Shown here one piece after another: positions 55,042-64,000 of a DNA stretch of 64,000 bases. How positions within the stretch are numbered: the stretch's first letter is position 1; the number at the start of each line of letters is the position of its first letter. A program made the position numbers and the translations under genes. Source of the stretch: Fomes fomentarius (taxonomy: Eukaryota; Basidiomycota; Agaricomycetes; Polyporales; Polyporaceae); the NCBI GenBank assembly GCA_022606135.1, contig JABYQN010000010.1, forward strand, positions 2,170,001 to 2,234,000, written 5' to 3'. The notes below the pieces were generated by a model. That model was not told the DNA's origin. It saw only the letters and a list, made by a program, of their open reading frames with translations, and did no database searches.

Positions 55042-56824
55042 TCAGCAATTGACTACGCCTAGCTCAGAGTGTGTGTGATAATATGCTGTTATGTTGCCTT
55101 TCATTAATCATCAGGCCGAAGAAACAGAAACAAGAAGCACGCACGTCGACTATTGAGCTTGTCCAGATGGTCTAGGAGCCGGAACACATCGTGTCTCACG
55201 TCGAGTTCTGACCACAAGTAGTACGTTGTAATCCCTCCCCCCTTTGCGTCCTTGATTGGCCTGCCCAGTCCCCCAACCAGGGGGAACAGCCGGTGGAGAG
55301 CTCGCGCGAGACGAGGAATGTCGGTGGGGAACGCGATGCGACTGCGATAGCCACTCCGCGCAAACGTCAACCACTTCAACGCCGTCGTCGGGTGTTCAAG
55401 TTCAGGTGCGCCAGTCGAGATACTCTCGAGTCGAACGAGCTCATCCTCTGTTACGCTAGCCACCTCGACGTCGAGCGTCTCGAGTTGTGGGCGGGCGAGC
55501 GCAAGGTCGACGAGGGCAGGAAGGGACGGAAGGGACGGACGGAGTCCGAAATCCGGTTGACTTTGATCAAAGAATAATTCAGAGAGTGAGAGTCGGCGGA
55601 GGCGCGGCCACGCGGACTTGATGAGCGCGATATCTGCATCGGAGAGAGACAGCGCGCGGAGGACGAGGCGCAGACGCACATCCTCGAGGCCGCGAAGGGA
55701 AAGGATGGAATGCGCGAGGTCAGCGAAGGCAACTTCTATGCGCTCTCCGCTTCCGTACGTCCCCAATATGTCAAGATGGAGTTGCTCGAGGGATTGGCCT
55801 ACGGGTAGTGCGATGGGCAGAATGTCCGCGATATCTTTCGCGTCAATATCCGCCGTTATAGACGTCAGGTTCGGCGAAGAGATCTGGGCGATCATCCATA
55901 TGAGGGTAGCAGGGGCGCCTGATGTCTTGAGCCGTCGCAGAGCAGGGAAGGCCTTATTCAAGCGTGGTCTAACCGCATGCATGCCTAGGACGGTGGTGGA
56001 CAAGTCTGTGAGGTAAGTGAACGTTCCGATCTGGCAGAAGCTCGCTTCATCCGCCGGTCCGACTTGAAGCGACCTCAGAGAACGCAGCGAGAGTATTGGG
56101 ATGTTCGGCCGAAGATACAGGTAGTCGATAGATGAGAAGTGGGCTAGGTCTGGGCGAGTTTCCGTGATCACAGCGAGATCCTGAGCCACGTTGGTATTGA
56201 ACTCATGCTGACGGGGATCATGCATGATGGAGACCAAAGAGAGCGAGGGCGCGGAACACAGCGCCCTCAGCAGCTGCAACTTGTGCGTATCCCCGGCGGA
56301 TTCGGACCAACGTAGGACACGCAGGTTCGGGAGGAGAGCTTCGCCCTTGGTCTGGCAGCGCTTGATGAGAGCGTCCACGAGAGACGGCCAGGACGGGGGG
56401 TGACCGAGATCGAGGTAACGCACCCGGGAGGCGAGACGGTCAAACTGTTCCCATTCTGTTGCTGAGATCGCGTCGTCGAGTTCCTGAATGGGCCAGCATC
56501 AGTTATAGAACGCGTGTGTGTGAGTTGAAGACTTACATAGGATGGGTCCTGATCATCCGAGGCATCGGTCTGTTTGAAGCACGAGAAGGTCTTGAGAAGA
56601 GGTGAGAGCCCTTGGTGAAGGCACGTCCACAGTGTCTTGGAGGCAGGCTCCGAGAACGCTCTACAGGTCAAAGCTGCGCTTGCGAGAGTGCGACGTGCGA
56701 CAACAGCTTCATCTGTCACACCAACCAAATGCTTGAATTCAGTGATGGGATGGGGGAAGAGGTCGAGGTGGTGGAAGACGGCGTGAATAACATCGATGTT
56801 CATGAGGAATCTATGAAGAGACAT
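55042..56824 (-). CDS. F-box/LRR protein F8
   Basis: Three exons (56824-56537, 56483-55145, 55085-55042) give 556 aa. This is the right-arm twin of F2, with about ten substitutions in 439 compared residues. The F-box region is MSLHRFLMNIDVIHAVFHHL through ALTCRAFSEPASKTLWTCL. The leucine-rich body ends IPRLARALHRLFPLVGGLG. The last exon encodes a tail like F2, with HTHSELGVVNC. Intron 1 has the consensus GTAAGT donor that F2 has lost. Predicted SCF substrate receptor; class-2 promoter. Confidence 0.85.
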
Positions 56825-57080
56825 TGCCAATGCCTGCCTAGGGGCGGACGGGGTGATGGTGGGTTTGTGGGAGTCCCGTCGGATGCGGATGTCAGGAGCC
56901 TTAGCCTACCATTTCAATTTGCAACATTTGCGCGCCCGGCCGGTCCGTAGTCGCCGCCTCGGTGCGTGCTCTCACTCAACAGAACTCCTTTCTCTGCTTT
57001 GTGCACTCGCGCACTCTTTTCCACCACACATCTTCATCTCGCGCAGCCCATGCCACAGACTGGAGCAAAGGCGCGCGTCG
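56825..57080 (-). promoter_or_regulatory. Class-2 F-box promoter block (F8)
   Basis: The region upstream of F8 resembles that upstream of F7 and, by inverted copy, of F2 and the 12,534 fragment. GCCAATGCCTGCCTA stands next to the ATG, then CGGCCGGTCCGTAGTCGCCG, and CGCGCAGCCCATGCCACAGA further up. It differs from the class-1 block of F3, F4, F6 and F9. Confidence 0.55.
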
Positions 57081-57109
57081 CGGGCGATAATTGAACCGTG
57101 ATTGAAGAC

Positions 57110-57345
57110 TCGAGCTGGATAACGACTCTGCTTCCGATGCATTCCCGATTTCACGGAATGGATGTACCTTCAGGTCCTTCAGGATCTTGCGGAGCACGAA
57201 GAGGTTAGAAACAGTATGTTCCACAAGAATGAGCGAAAAGGTCCACGGCACCGCCCTCGCTATGAGTCCCTTTCTCCCGCTGACGAGTTGCTAATGCTTC
57301 CCAATCTCTGCAAGGCAAACACGGGGTACTGGTTGTGGAGTTAGG
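57110..57345 (+). pseudogene. Unassigned conserved relic between F8 and F9
   Basis: Contains the GACTCTGCTTCCGATGC block and YLQVLQDLAEHEEVRNSM, as at 33,170 and 54,140, then SPADELLMLPNLCKANTGYW. No complete gene. Confidence 0.35.
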
Positions 57346-57492
57346 ATGCAGTAAGAGCCAACAGGCGTGGATAGGATGACAGTCGCCCTGGAGATTATAA
57401 AGCGTCACAATGATCAAGCCGCAACAAGATTCTCGACACCCGCGTACATTGTGATGTCCCAACTGTGTCACCATCCGACTAGAACGCCTAGC

Positions 57493-59284
57493 TCACTGGA
57501 GTATGGACGACATGCTGTTATGTCGCCTTTCATAAATCATCAGGCCGAAGAAACAGAAACAAGAGGCACGCACATCGACTCTTGACTCTTGAGCTCCTCC
57601 AGCTGATACAGCAGCCAGCATACATCGTCTTCCATGTCGACTTTGTGCCACATGTAGTAGTTCACCGATCCTCGGCTTCCTCCAACCAGGGGGAACAGCC
57701 GGTGGAGAGCTCGCGCGAGACGCGGAATGTCGGCGGGAAACGTGATGCGCTTGCGATGTTCACCCCGCGCAAACGTCAACCACGTCAACTTGAACGCCGT
57801 CGGGTGTTCGAAGGGGCCAAGCGCATGGGTAGAGATGCTCTCGAGTTGGACGAGGTCATCCTCGGTCACGCTAGCAACCTCGACGTCGAGCGTCTCGAGT
57901 TGTGGGCGGGCGAGCGCAAGGTCGACGAGGGCAAGGAGAGATGGACGGAGGATGGGTTCCCTGGCGTCCTGAACCGGGTCACTTGCATTGAAATAGAGGG
58001 AGAGTTTGCGGAGACGCGACCACGCGGACTTGATGAGCGCGATGTCCGCGTCAGAGATAGAGAGCGTCCGGGTCCGGGGTCGGATAGACAGACGCACATC
58101 CTCGAGGTGGCGAAGGGGAAGGATGGAATGCGCGAGGTCAGCGAAAGCAATCTCCACGGCCTCACCGCTTCTGCCCGTCACAGTCATATTAAGATGGAGT
58201 TGCTGGAGGGACTGGACTGCGGGAAGTGCAAAAAGAGTCTCGATCATAGGCAGAATGTCTGCGAGATGTTCCGTGGGACTCACAGCCGACAGAGATGTCA
58301 GGATCGGCGAAGAGATTTGAGTGATCATCCATATAAGGGTAGCAGGTTTGCCGAGTGTGCTCAACCTTCGCAGAGTGGGAAAGGCAGGATCTCCCTGCGA
58401 CGGTGTACGAGCCGCGTTTATGTGTAGACTGTCGGCGTCGCGTACGTTAGTGGACAAGTCCGTGAGGTAGGGCAACGTTCCGATCTGATGGAAGCTCGAT
58501 TCATCCATTTCTGCGACTCGAAGCGACTTGAGAGAACACATTGCGAATATTGGGCTGTCGGGCGGAAGAAGATGCATACATCCGGTGGATGAGAAGTGGG
58601 CCAGGTCTGGGCGAGTTCCCGTAATCGTAGCGATATCCTGGGCCACGAAGTCGTAGGCGCTGATGGAGACCAACGAGAGCGAGGGTGCTAAACACAACGC
58701 CCTCAGCAGCTGCAACTTGTGCGTATCCCCGGCGGATTCGGACCAACGCAGGACACGCAGGTTCGGGAGGAGAGCTTCACCCTTGGTCTGGCAGTGCTTG
58801 ATGAGAGCGTCCGTGACAGACGGCTCGACGTCGACACATGGGAAATCGATATATCGCACCCAAGAGGCGAGACGGTCGTAGTTGTCCCATTCTGCTGCAG
58901 ATATGTCGCCATCGAGGACCTGAAAATTTTCAACGGTGCATATGCATCAGCGTGAGTGCAAGCGCGGGATTGTGTGAATGCAAGAATTACATAGTGGAAC
59001 TTGTTGCCGAACTCGGAGTAGAGCTTCTTCCGTTTCAAGCATGAGAAGGTCTTGAGAAGGGGTAGGAGCCCGAGATGAAGGCACGTCCACAGCGTCTTGG
59101 AGGCAGGCTCCGAGAACGCTCTACACGTCAAAGCTGCGTTTGCCAGTGTGCGACGTGCGACGATAGCTTCATTTGTCACATTAACCAGATGTTCAAATTC
59201 AGTAATAGGACGGGGGAAGAGGTCGAGGTGGCCGACGACAGCGTAAACGATGTCGGTGTTCGTGAGGAATCTATGAACAGACAT
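57493..59284 (-). CDS. F-box/LRR protein F9
   Basis: Three exons (59284-58991, 58919-57574, 57514-57493) give about 553 aa. F-box region MSVHRFLTNTDIVYAVVGHL through ALTCRAFSEPASKTLWTCL. Exon 2 has CSLKSLRVAEMDESSF, LRHLEDVRLSIRPRTRTLSI, WSRLRKLSLYF and LETLDVEVASVTEDDL. A small repeat (AGTCAAGAGTC) before the last donor changes the splice phase, so the final exon reads MSSILQ instead of the family tail. Its 3' part was copied into the left arm as F1, with the same change. Confidence 0.82.
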
Positions 59285-59375
59285 TGATGCCTGCCAGTGT
59301 CACTAGTCGTCAGCTTCACGATGAAGTTAATGATTGGCTGTATCACCTGCATTATGCTGCTGTTGAGGCTAGTAC
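59285..59375 (-). promoter_or_regulatory. Class-1 F-box promoter block (F9)
   Basis: Conserved block shared with F3, F4 and F6 (CACTAGTCGTCAGCTTCACG, GTATCACCTGCAT). The similarity fades after about 90 bases. Confidence 0.55.
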
Positions 59376-59794
59376 TCTACTTGAAAGACGCCTCCCCTAG
59401 GCAGAGGCGGGCCCCCTGACAAGATGTCCTACTTAGTACTTACTACTTACAAGACTGGAACCGAAATGTTCGTCATGTGCACCGTGTGAACGTGTCCGCG
59501 CCACATCATCGTGCCTGACTTACATGTGCTTTGCACTCTAGAAGTCGTCACAGTCAAGAGATCGTTGCCGACGATGATAGAGTAAGTAGCACAGAGTAGC
59601 AATGTACATACTGTTAATGTAATGGATATAATGATGCCCGTACTCGTATATGTGCAGGATGGATATAGTATGTATGTACGCATGCGGCAATGCGCCTCAA
59701 ACCCAACTATGGCAGCTGCCATCTCTATAGATACTTTCGCGACACATCAGTATTCAGATGTACCGCCCTCCACCTAGATACATGTTCAAGCCCG
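59376..59794. other. Intergenic, no gene recognised
   Basis: Lies between the F9 promoter and the bestrophin 3' end. Nothing recognisable. Confidence 0.4.
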
Positions 59795-62700
59795 TCAGCA
59801 CGCCAGACCACTACTCACACAGGAAAAGTGGAGTGTGGAACGGGAGAACGCACCGAACACATTCTCGATCCTGGTCCTCAGGTCGACCGCCTCCTCGTGC
59901 GCCGCGCGGAAGCGCGAGCCGTCGTGGTGTGGGCCGAGGTAGACGTTCGGGCACGCGACGCGCTGGATGCGCTGGATGTCTGCATGCACGATCGCACGGC
60001 AGAAAAAGTCCAGGTCGAGGTCGTTCTCATCGTAGCCTGCGAAGAGGGTAGAGGATCAGCAACGACCCGGTCAGAAGCGAAGGCGGAGCGAGCGAGGGCA
60101 CGATATCGGAGGAGGGAGAGCTGAGGCGAGAGGGAGAGAAGGAAGATAGGCAACTATGGTGGGAAAGACGCACCGAATGGCTGCTCGATCTCCTCGCCGG
60201 CTGCAACCAGCCCAAGATAGATGAACGCAGCGAAGCCGACGCCGGGTATGGCATACCATCCGAACAAATCGACAAGCTGGAAGGGAAGGAAGAACAGGTA
60301 AATCCACACCGTGCTGTCGTGCAGTCAGGCTCCGATACAATTCACAACTATGAAGAGAGACGATACTCACTGTCTACAGCACGACGCGGGCGAAGGGATC
60401 GCTAGCGTAAGTCACAGAACGTCTTTCGGGAGAAAGAACGAGGACGAAGACGAACCGGATGTGGACAGAGTACACGCTAATGGGCAGAGGGATGGTCAGC
60501 ACTAATCATAACATGGAGGAGAGAGCACATACAAAGGCAACGGCGTCGTCAAGATCCTCTCCAGCGCTGTACAGTGAAAATAACATCCTCGTCAGCATCC
60601 CTTCCCTTACTGTCCTCCTTGCCCGTACTCAAACGGCAGACCAAACGAGACAGAAGCGCTCACTCGACAGACTATCCTCAAACGCAGCGATGCACCCCAA
60701 CATCCCCCCAAGCGCCGCACCAGGCACGACCCCGCGCTCGTCCAGCACACTCACCCACACACTCAAACTCCTCAAAACCTCCAGCGGGAGGTTCTCCCCG
60801 CCCCCGGCGATGCGCGGGCGGTGTTTCGAGTGCGTGATTCCGAGCCGTTCGGACGTCGCGATGAGCTTCGTGCCGAGGTGCGTTTCGTGCTCCGGGTGGT
60901 CCGGATGGTGTGCGACGCCGTTTCCTGCAGATCAAATCCAAATCGTGCAGCGTAAGCAACCCCCAGCCTTTGCCTCTCCTAGACTCTTATTAGAAGAACG
61001 CACCTGCAGCGATCCCGTTACCGTTGGGAGCACCCCCTCCAGGAGCCTCATCTACACCCATCCCCGTCTCCACATCGACTCGCCGTCCCTCGGGCGTTCG
61101 CACATCTCGCCGGAACCCAAGCGAATGCGCTAGTCCCCGCCACAGACTACCGAACGGTATCAGATCGACCTTAACATTTCCGAACAGCCCTCTATCCTGT
61201 GCCGCATGCCCCGGGACCTGTCCAGGGAGGAGCGGGCGACGCTCAGCAGGGTCGGACGAGCCCGAGACGTCTGACATGTCGGAGTAGGTGGACGCGGAGC
61301 GTTCTGGGTGCGGGTGGAGGGAAGGCGTGGATGTGAACGTCCCGTATGCGTTGATTGGGGGTATCACGGGGTTCCGGAACATGTCTTCTTCGAGGCGGGG
61401 GCGAGAGCCGGACGTAGATGGTGAGGGCGAGGGCGAGGGTGAGCTGCAGCTGAAGGGTTGAAGCATGGGCGCGGACACGGGCGAGGGCGAGGGCAGCGTG
61501 AAGAGCACAGCGGGGACTTCGGGCTGAAGGTCGACGGTCTTTGCGATGTCGACCGTCGGCTGGTTCGGTGTAATCTTATGCACGTGGTTGTGCTCGTGCT
61601 ATATGCAGAGTAAAAGTATCGCTCCCCAGTGCGTGAGACGGGATCGGACTCACGTCGTGGAGAGGCTTGACAAGCGGGTAGAGATCTTCGTAATATATCC
61701 CCATCTCGCCTGTGATACGAACCTCAGTATGTGTACTATATGCATGCGCGGATGGATGCGTACCTCGCAGATGATGCTTCACTGCGACAACATAGCTGCC
61801 GTCACTCTTCGATCAGCCTCTAGCCCACCCACGATGCACTCGAAACTTACCCTTCAATCAAGTCCAATGCGGTCCTCTTCTCCGCCATGACGCGCCTCGC
61901 GACATGCGTGTCGACATCCGGCGCACGGCCATCCTCGCCCAATTGTACCGGAGCGATCTTGAGGGGGACGTGAATCCAGACGAGACGGCTGAAAGTGCGC
62001 GCGGTGCGTGCGAGGTCGCCCCATGCGCTGCGGCCTTGCCAGTAGCGGTCGTACCTGCGCAGATCGTTACTCTATTAGTGACTGCTCTTCAGTTGGATGG
62101 GAGATGGAGGATATGTTGGGTGACGAACGTCAACGCGATGGATACAGTGCTGACAACCCATCGTCCATTGTCCACGCAGGTGGCCGACGGGTGCAGGAGC
62201 GTTACTGGGACCGTGCGCGAGGAAGGCCGACAACCAGTCCGGTCCATATGTGTACATGTGAGTGTAGGCTTAGAAGTATCGAAGCCTCGACACACTACCG
62301 TTGCCCTTGGTCTTTATTCCAACCCCGATCCTCGTGCGCACGAACGCAAGAGCATTTCCTGACTGTCCCATGTAAGCAACTCGCTGTCGAGGAGCGGGAG
62401 GTCATCGGCGAGTACAGAGGAGTCTGCTCCCAAAGTTGGGGTTGGGACCAAGGATGGAATGCGTCGAACCACAACTAGGCTCTCCTCCCCAAAAGAGAGG
62501 GGCAGGGTACTGCTCGTTGTAACCGATGGCGGCTTGGATCAACTTTACAGCACGTACTGTACCCCCACCAGCGGCGAGCGAAGGAAGTGAGAGCCGTTGC
62601 ACGCTAAAAATTAACCGTTCCGGCCAGCATCAGACGCTCTAAGCCTGTACTCAAAACATTTACGCATTCCCCTATCGCAGACCCCGTTCATCAAGCCAGC

Positions 62701-63727
62701 GAGATCCGATAATTAAGCACCATGGTACACCGAAGCAGAGGGACACCTGGTCCAAATTCTCGCTCGAACCCCACCTTCGCCGCGTGCTGCGATGCCTGTC
62801 GCCTCGCGAGGACAAGCACGAGCGCCAGACATGATGATGAGCGCGCCGGCCCACTGCGAGCCGGTGAGTGAGTCGGGGAGGGGCGGGCGACGGGCGACGG
62901 AGGGACAAAGAGGACATCTACGTGTACCCTCGCGCGTGCGTATCCATGGCAAAAGACGAAGAAAGAGTGCGAAGAGCACACGTCCACTGCTCCCGCTCGG
63001 CTGAGGTACCTGTCGTTGCTCGCACTACACACTCACAAGCATAGTCACGCTTACAGCTAGGCAGGCATCCGCGAACTTGTCGCAACTTCCTTTCGCGATG
63101 TGTCGCGCTCAGGTGTAAGGTCGGAGCAGCCGGCTCTCCCTATGTGTGAGGCGATACGTCGAACTGCAGCTAGGCGGCCTCCCCAGACGACGCTCGACCC
63201 CGTAAGGGGCTGTAGACAGAACGGCGGATGCGAAGTGGAGAAGATGATGTGAAGGTACTCACCCCGAGCTCGCGCGATAAGAAATCACAAAACCAATGAC
63301 AACACCTAGCACAAGAAGAATGGGTGAGGAGAGCGATGTACGAGAGGGAGAGAGACATACCACAGAGGGTGAGCATCACATTGGGGATCCCGAGCTTGAC
63401 GTTCGTCTCGAGCGAGATAGAGACGACAGCTGGAACAAAGAGCGCGTATGAGAAAATAGAGTGGAGACGGAGAGCGAGAGACGGACCTGCAGCGAAGACG
63501 GTGTGGAGGAGGACGGCAGGCCATATGCGCCAGATCTGGCCAACGCGTCAAGGACGGGGAGAGAGAAAGAGGAGGAGACATACGACGGTGCCGCGGCCGA
63601 GGGTCCAGCTGAGGAGGGTCTGTGTGGTGATTATTGGGATCCTGGACGCGTCGTTGCCGTGGAAGGCGGGGAGGAGGACGTGGCCGGTTGCAGAGCGCGG
63701 CCTGCCGTCCGCGGTGGTCTGTGGCAT
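59795..63727 (-). CDS. Bestrophin-like chloride channel (UPF0187 family)
   Basis: A multi-exon membrane protein starts at the ATG at 63,727. Exon 1 (63727-63584) ends TLLSWTLGRGTV. Then come IWRIWPAVLLHTVFAA, VVSISLETNVKLGIPNVMLT and VVIGFVISYRASSG, and after a 1,208 nt intron YDRYWQGRSAWGDLARTART. Further exons give MAEKRTALDLIEG, VKHHLRGEMGIYYEDLYPLV, a Ser/Pro low-complexity exon (about 61,580-61,010), LEVLRSLSVWVSVLDERG, LERILTTPLPF, WIYLFFLPFQLVDLFGWYAI and AAGEEIEQPFG joined to YDENDLDLDFFCRAIVHAD. These are hallmark bestrophin/UPF0187 segments. Such proteins form anion channels in membranes. The last residues (about 59,795-59,830) may include an unspliced end. Fragments of its 5' and middle exons are scattered at 42.6, 47.3 and 50.7 kb. 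Confidence 0.85.
62055..63262 (-). other. Oversized intron 4 of the bestrophin gene
   Basis: The donor GTGAGT at 63,262 follows SYRASSG and the acceptor CAG at 62,055 precedes YDRYWQG; the phase fits. The intron is 1,208 nt, while the other introns in the window are mostly 45-115 nt. It contains no recognisable coding domain. An inserted element is likely but its ends were not found. Confidence 0.7.
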
Positions 63728-64000
63728 ACGGCGCGCGCGTTGTATGAGAGCGAGCGAGTGGTTATCGCGTGGAATACGCTAGTGTGTGCGCAAAACAAAA
63801 ACAAGGAAAAGAGTGGCGAGAAGTGAGATGGACGTCGAGCGGACTGAGCAAGGAGTGGATGGTTTAAGACAAGTTGAAGGAGCGTGCAGCCATGCTCGCG
63901 CCGTCTTTCCCACGCAGCCGCGGCAAGTAACCAACGTTCTATTGCCAACGTTAACGTTCAACGCGAGTCAATCGTTACCTCCCAGTATACGCTCTAAGCA

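Larger units (their letters stand above)
53630..57958 (-). repeat. Inverted repeat, right arm (likely source)
   Basis: Reverse complement of 8,336-12,660. Here the three F-box genes F7, F8 and F9 are all complete across the arm edges, so this is the ancestral location. The arm carries the 3' two fifths of F9, the whole of F8 and the first part of F7 exon 1. Confidence 0.95.

Noticed and set aside
8336..57958. Inverted repeat as a terminal-inverted-repeat transposon
   Set aside because: The edges cut genes, have no short terminal motif or target duplication, and no transposase lies between or within the arms.
57582..58427. 281-codon open frame antisense to F9
   Set aside because: It lies wholly within exon 2 of F9, and similar antisense frames occur opposite other F-box genes (36,931-37,623). 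They follow from GC-rich codon use; no domain was seen.

Overview
The window looks like a nuclear contig of a filamentous basidiomycete, probably a wood-decay Agaricomycete (order not decided from sequence alone). Supporting signs are many 50-60 nt introns with GTxxGT...YAG ends, GC-rich coding sequence, and gene families typical of such fungi: F-box/leucine-rich-repeat proteins, plant-type O-methyltransferases, a fungal bestrophin-like channel and OTT_1508-like deaminases. All gene models are hand-spliced; exon joins were checked for reading phase and, where possible, against paralogues in the window.

Layout. 0.8-2.3 kb: a deaminase-fold gene that has lost its metal ligands. 3.4-8.3 kb: a decayed class V aminotransferase, a decayed RNase III-fold gene and a deaminase with intact HAE/CxxC motifs. 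The last two are repeated at 12.7-15.3 kb in worse condition. Exactly between those two copies (8,336-12,660) sits a 4.3 kb segment that is an almost identical inverted copy of 53,630-57,958. 16.9-18.5 kb: an intact cysteine-desulfurase-like aminotransferase. 19.2-20.8 kb: a PPxY-containing protein. 21.6-26.6 kb: two tandem O-methyltransferases on the minus strand. 28.0 kb: a small secreted Ser/Thr-rich protein. 29.5-31.4 kb: a divergent, broken F-box gene. 34.4-36.5 kb: a third O-methyltransferase, on the plus strand.

36.7-59.3 kb is an array of seven F-box/LRR genes, all on the minus strand. Four look intact and three carry frameshifts, nonsense codons or a truncation. Between them lie fragments of the aminotransferase, bestrophin and O-methyltransferase genes, a truncated Ty3-type retroelement (LTR plus gag) and a small terminal-inverted-repeat element inside that gag. 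59.8-63.7 kb holds the complete bestrophin-like gene, with one unusually long intron.

The main story is structural. This is a birth-and-death gene cluster in which F-box genes, nucleic-acid-type deaminase and RNase III-fold genes, and O-methyltransferases are repeatedly duplicated, inverted, fused and broken. The right-hand locus is the likely donor of the inverted copy, because there the three F-box genes are complete, while the left copy cuts two of them at its edges. No CRISPR, rRNA or convincing tRNA gene was seen.
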